From Rutidosis leptorrhynchoides (lineage: Eukaryota > Streptophyta > Magnoliopsida > Asterales > Asteraceae), in assembly GCF_046630445.1 (NCBI RefSeq), contig NC_092341.1, forward strand, positions 8,679,501 to 8,743,500: DNA of 64,000 nt, given 5' to 3'. The notes beneath the pieces were generated by a model. The model made no database searches. It worked only from the letters and a program-made list of their open reading frames with translations, and was not told the origin of the DNA. Within the stretch, counting starts at the first letter, position 1; each line of letters begins with the position of its first letter. This document shows positions 60,209-64,000 of this stretch, piece after piece. The translations under genes and the position numbers were made by a program.

Positions 60209-60328
60209 TGTATTAGTGAGTCTGTTAATCGACCAAGGTTTATTATGGTCAATATATATAGTCCAGACTTGAAAAATATATTATGTGAGATACAAATGCA
60301 GTTTATTATAATATTATTAGTATTTCAA
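60209..60328 (+). other. Short leader-like piece between L2 and pol
   Basis: 120 bp not found in the LTRs. It begins 'tgtattagtgagtctgtt', resembling the post-PBS sequence of gypsy D ('cattagtgagtctagac' near 38,388), so it may be leader left after an internal deletion. Confidence 0.45.
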
Positions 60329-61185
60329 GATTCTGGCAGACATTACAGCAAGCATTAGGAACTCGTCTAGACATGAGTACTGCCTATCATCCACAAACTG
60401 ATGGGCAGAGCGAAAGGACGATACAAACGCTTGAAGACATGCTACGAGCATGTGTTATTGATTTCGGAAACAGTTGGGATCGACATCTACCGTTAGTAGA
60501 ATTTTCCTACAACAACAGCTACCATTCAAGCATTGAGATGGCGCCGTTTGAAGCACTTTATGGTAGAAAGTGCAGGTCTCCGATTTGTTGGAGTGAAGTG
60601 GGGGATAGACAGATTATGGGTCCAGAGATTATACAAGAAACTACCGAGAAGATCATCCAAATTCAACAACGGTTGAAAACCGCCCAAAGTCGACAAAAGA
60701 GCTACGCTGACATTAAAAGAAAAGATATAGAATTTGAAATTGGAGAGATGGTCATGCTTAAAGTTGCACCTTGGAAAGGCGTTGTTCGATTTGGTAAACG
60801 AGGGAAATTAAATCCAAGGTATATTGGACCATTCAAGATTATTGATCGTGTCGGACCAGTAGCTTACCGACTTGAGTTACCTCAACAACTCACGGCTGTA
60901 CATAACACTTTCCACGTCTCGAATTTGAAGAAATGTTTTGCTAAAGAAGATCTCACTATTCCGTTAGATGAAATCCAAATCAACGAAAAACTCCAATTCA
61001 TCGAAGAACCCGTCGAAATAATGGATCGTGAGGTTAAAAGACTTAAGCAAAACAAGATACCAATTGTTAAGGTTCGATGGAATGCTCGTAGAGGACCCGA
61101 GTTCACCTGGGAGCGTGAAGATCAGATGAAGAAGAAATATCCACATCTATTTCCAGAAGATTCGTCAACACCTTCAACAGCTTAA
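60329..61185 (+). pseudogene. Chromovirus integrase C-terminal half and chromodomain (plus)
   Basis: Starts inside the integrase core ([21 protein letters not shown]). The catalytic Glu (DGQSER), barrel and chromodomain are intact and open to the stop after STPSTA. The first Met at 60,373 is internal. Almost identical in protein to 55,592-56,460 on the other strand. Followed by TTTCGGGACGAAATTT and L3. Confidence 0.92.
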
Positions 61186-61220
61186 AATTTCGGGACGAAA
61201 TTTATTTAACGGGTAGGTAC

Positions 61221-64000
61221 TGTAGTGACCCGAACTTTTCTATGTTTATATATATTAATTGAGATTGATATTTACATGATTAAATGTTTCCAACATGTTA
61301 AGCAATCAAACTTGTTAAGACTTGATTAATTGAAATATGTTTCATATAGACAATTGACCACCCAAGTTGTGTGATTCACGAACGTTAAAACTTGTAAAAA
61401 CTATATGATGACATATATATGGATATATATATAGTTAACATGATACTATGATAAGTAAACATATCATTAAGTATATTAACAATGAACTACATATGTAAAA
61501 ACAAGACTACTAACTTAATGATTTTTAAACGAGACATATATGTAACGATTATCGTTGTAAAGACATTTAATGTATATATATCATATTAAGAGATATTCAT
61601 ACATGATAATATCATGATAATATAATAATTTAAAATCTCATTTGATATTATAAACATTGGGTTAACAACATTTAACAAGATCGTTAACCTAAAGGTTTCA
61701 AAACAACACTTACATGTAACGACTAACGATGACTTAACGACTCAGTTAAAATGTATATACATGTAGTGTTTTAATATGTATTTATACACTTTTGAAAGAC
61801 TTCAATACACTTATCAAAATACTTCTACTTAACAAAAATGCTTACAATTACATCCTCGTTCAGTTTCATCAACAATTCTACTCGTATGCACCCGTATTCG
61901 TACTCGTACAATACACAGCTTTTAGATGTATGTACTATTGGTATATACACTCCAATGATCAGCTCTTAGCAGCCCATGTGAGTCACCTAACATATGTGGG
62001 AACCATCATTTGGCAACTAGCATGAAATATCTCATAAAATTACAAAAATATGAGTAATCATTCATGACTTATTTACATGAAAACAAAATTACATATCCTT
62101 TATATCTAATCCATACACCAACGACCAAAAACACCTACAAACACTTTCATTCTTCAATTTTCTTCATCTAATTGATCTCTCTCAAGTTCTATCTTCAAGT
62201 TCTAAGTGTTCTTCATATATTCTACAAGTTCTAGTTACATAAAATCAAGAATACTTTCAAGTTTGCTAGCTCACTTCCAATCTTGTAAGGTGATCATCCA
62301 ACCTCAAGAAATCTTTGTTTCTTACAGTAGGTTATCATTCTAATACAAGGTAATAATCATATTCAAACTTTGGTTCAATTTCTATAACTATAACAATCTT
62401 ATTTCAAGTGATGATCTTACTTGAACTTGTTTTCGTGTCATGATTCTGCTTCAAGAACTTCGAGCCATCCAAGGATCCATTGAAGCTAGATCCATTTTTC
62501 TCTTTTCCAGTAGGTTTATCCAAGGAACTTAAGGTAGTAATGATGTTCATAACATCATTCGATTCATACATATAAAGCTATCTTATTCGAAGGTTTAAAC
62601 TTGTAATCACTAGAACATAGTTTAGTTAATTCTAAACTTGTTCGCAAACAAAAGTTAATCCTTCTAACTTGACTTTTAAAATCAACTAAACACATGTTCT
62701 ATATCTATATGATATGCTAACTTAATGATTTAAAACCTGGAAACACGAAAAACACCGTAAAACCGGATTTACGCCGTCGTAGTAACACCGCGGGCTGTTT
62801 TGGGTTAGTTAATTAAAAACTATGACAAACTTTGATTTAAAAGTTTTTATTCTGTGAAAATGATTTTTATTATGAACATGAAACTATATCCAAAAATTAT
62901 GGTTAAACTCAAAGTGGAAGTATGTTTTCTAAAATGGTCATCTAGACGTCGTTCTTTTGACTGAAATGACTACCTTTACAAAAACGACTTGTAACTTATT
63001 TTTTTGACTATAAACCTATACTTTTTCTGTTTAGATTCATAAAATAGAGTTCAATATGAAACCATAGCAATTTGATTCACTCAAAACGGATTTAAAATGA
63101 AGAAGTTATGGGTAAAACAAGATTGGATAATTTTTCTCATTTTAGCTACGTGAAAATTGGTAACAAATCTATTCCAACCATAACTTAATCAACTTGTATT
63201 GTATATTATGTAATCTTGAGATACCATAGACACGTATACAATGTTTCGACCTATCATGTCGACACATCTATATATATTTCGGAACAACCATAGACACTCT
63301 ATATGTGAATGTTGGAGTTAGCTATACATGGTTGAGGTTGATTCCAAAATATATATAGTTTGAGTTGTGATCAATACTGAGATACGTATACACTGGGTCG
63401 TGGATTGATTCAAGATAATATTTATCGATTTATTTCTGTACATCTAACTGTGGACAACTAGTTGTAGGTTACTAACAAGGACAGCTGACTTAATAAACTT
63501 AAAACATCAAAATATATTAAAAGTGTTGTAAATATATTTTGAACATACTTTGATATATATGTATATATTGTTATAGGTTCGTGAATCAACCAGTGGCCAA
63601 GTCTTACTTCCCGACGAAGTAAAAATCTGTGAAAGTGAGTTATAGTCCCACTTTTAAAATCTAATATTTTTGGGATCAGAATACATGCAGGTTTTATAAA
63701 TGATTTACAAAATAGACACAAGTACGTGAAACTACATTCTATGGTTGAATTATCGAAATCGAATATGCCCTTTTTATTAAGTCTGGTAATCTAAGAATTA
63801 GGGAACAGACACCCTAATTGACGCGAATCCTAAAGATAGATCTATTGGGCTTAACAAACCCCATCCAAAGTACCGGATGCTTTAGTACTTCGAAATTTAT
63901 ATCATATCCGAAGGGTGTCCCGGAATGATGGGGATATTCTTATATATGCATCTTGTTAATGTCGGTTACCAGGTGTTCACCATACGAATGATTTTTATCT
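61221..64000 (+). repeat. LTR L3, cut by the window end
   Basis: Starts TGTAGTGACCCG. It matches L1 throughout and runs past the point where L2 breaks. The last bases ('ccaggtgttcaccatacgaatga') correspond to L1 near 52,770-52,800, so about 450-500 bp remain outside. Confidence 0.92.

Larger units (their letters stand above)
52303..64000. mobile_element. Multi-LTR chromovirus complex: one inverted and two direct pol-3'/LTR units
   Basis: Order: L1 LTR (-) 52,303-55,556; pol (-) 55,592-56,989; junction near 56,990; pol tail (+) 56,990-57,368; L2 LTR (+) 57,404-60,208, truncated; 60,209-60,328, leader-like; pol (+) 60,329-61,185; L3 LTR (+) 61,221 to beyond the window. L1+pol and pol+L2 form an inverted repeat with arms of about 3.2 kb around a ~1-kb centre. 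Confidence 0.88.

Noticed and set aside
53052..63721. Recurring ~87- and ~77-codon ORFs (53,052-53,315; 54,747-54,980; 58,156-58,389; 59,822-60,085; 61,792-62,025; 63,458-63,721)
   Set aside because: They recur because they lie in LTR copies L1-L3. They have no domain and no start context, and similarity between them follows LTR similarity.

Overview
This is nuclear DNA of a flowering plant, very probably a eudicot. Evidence: an 18-exon ubiquitin-protease gene with plant-type GT-AG introns, two plant-specific Dof zinc-finger genes, and Ty1/copia, Ty3/gypsy chromovirus, LINE and MITE insertions in AT-rich DNA full of microsatellites. The LTR style (starts such as TGTAGTGACCCG and TGTAACATCCCG, and a TTTCGGGACGAAATTT block next to the LTR) reminds me of composites (Asteraceae). 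That is an impression from memory, not a search result.

Only three intact host genes are well supported. Two are near-identical intronless Dof genes (22,981-23,514 and 27,157-27,684, both +), tandem copies of a segment of about 1.3-1.5 kb. The third is a complete minus-strand UBP6/UBP7-type deubiquitinase (44,839-51,399; 18 exons, 483 residues as I spliced it). A possible spliced minus-strand unit at about 2.0-2.8 kb is weak.

Layout. 1-931: part of an LTR. 960-3,356: no recognised gene. 3,357-4,140: 5'-truncated LINE with a 12-bp target-site duplication (TSD). 4,208-22,375: a copia element on the minus strand with both LTRs and TSD ATATG. It is split by a gypsy element (8,893-21,963, TSD TGATT), which holds a piece of a second, minus-strand gypsy (9,345-16,210), whose gag is split by a solo LTR (9,654-13,359, TSD ATTCA). 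22,376-27,857: Dof copy A, a 5'-truncated copia with its 3' LTR, and Dof copy B. Copy B keeps the empty target site of the large copia nest. 28,896-29,025: a MITE of the same family as one in Dof copy A's upstream region. 30,305-33,204: a LINE-mobilised unit carrying only ORF1 (RRM protein), with poly-A and a 17-bp TSD. 33,301-43,862: a long inverted repeat enclosing a LINE fragment (18-bp TSD), itself split by a very young gypsy element whose two 2,481-bp LTRs differ at only two positions by eye (TSD GGAAA). 44,839-51,399: the UBP gene. 52,303-64,000: a multi-LTR chromovirus complex with one inverted and two direct copies of the pol-3'/LTR unit.

The most interesting structural signal is a 63-nt hairpin followed by a second hairpin. 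The pair occurs at 18,268-18,373 and 38,993-39,110, in the otherwise decayed interiors of two different gypsy elements. The arms differ in sequence but carry paired compensatory changes, so the fold rather than a protein appears to have been conserved.
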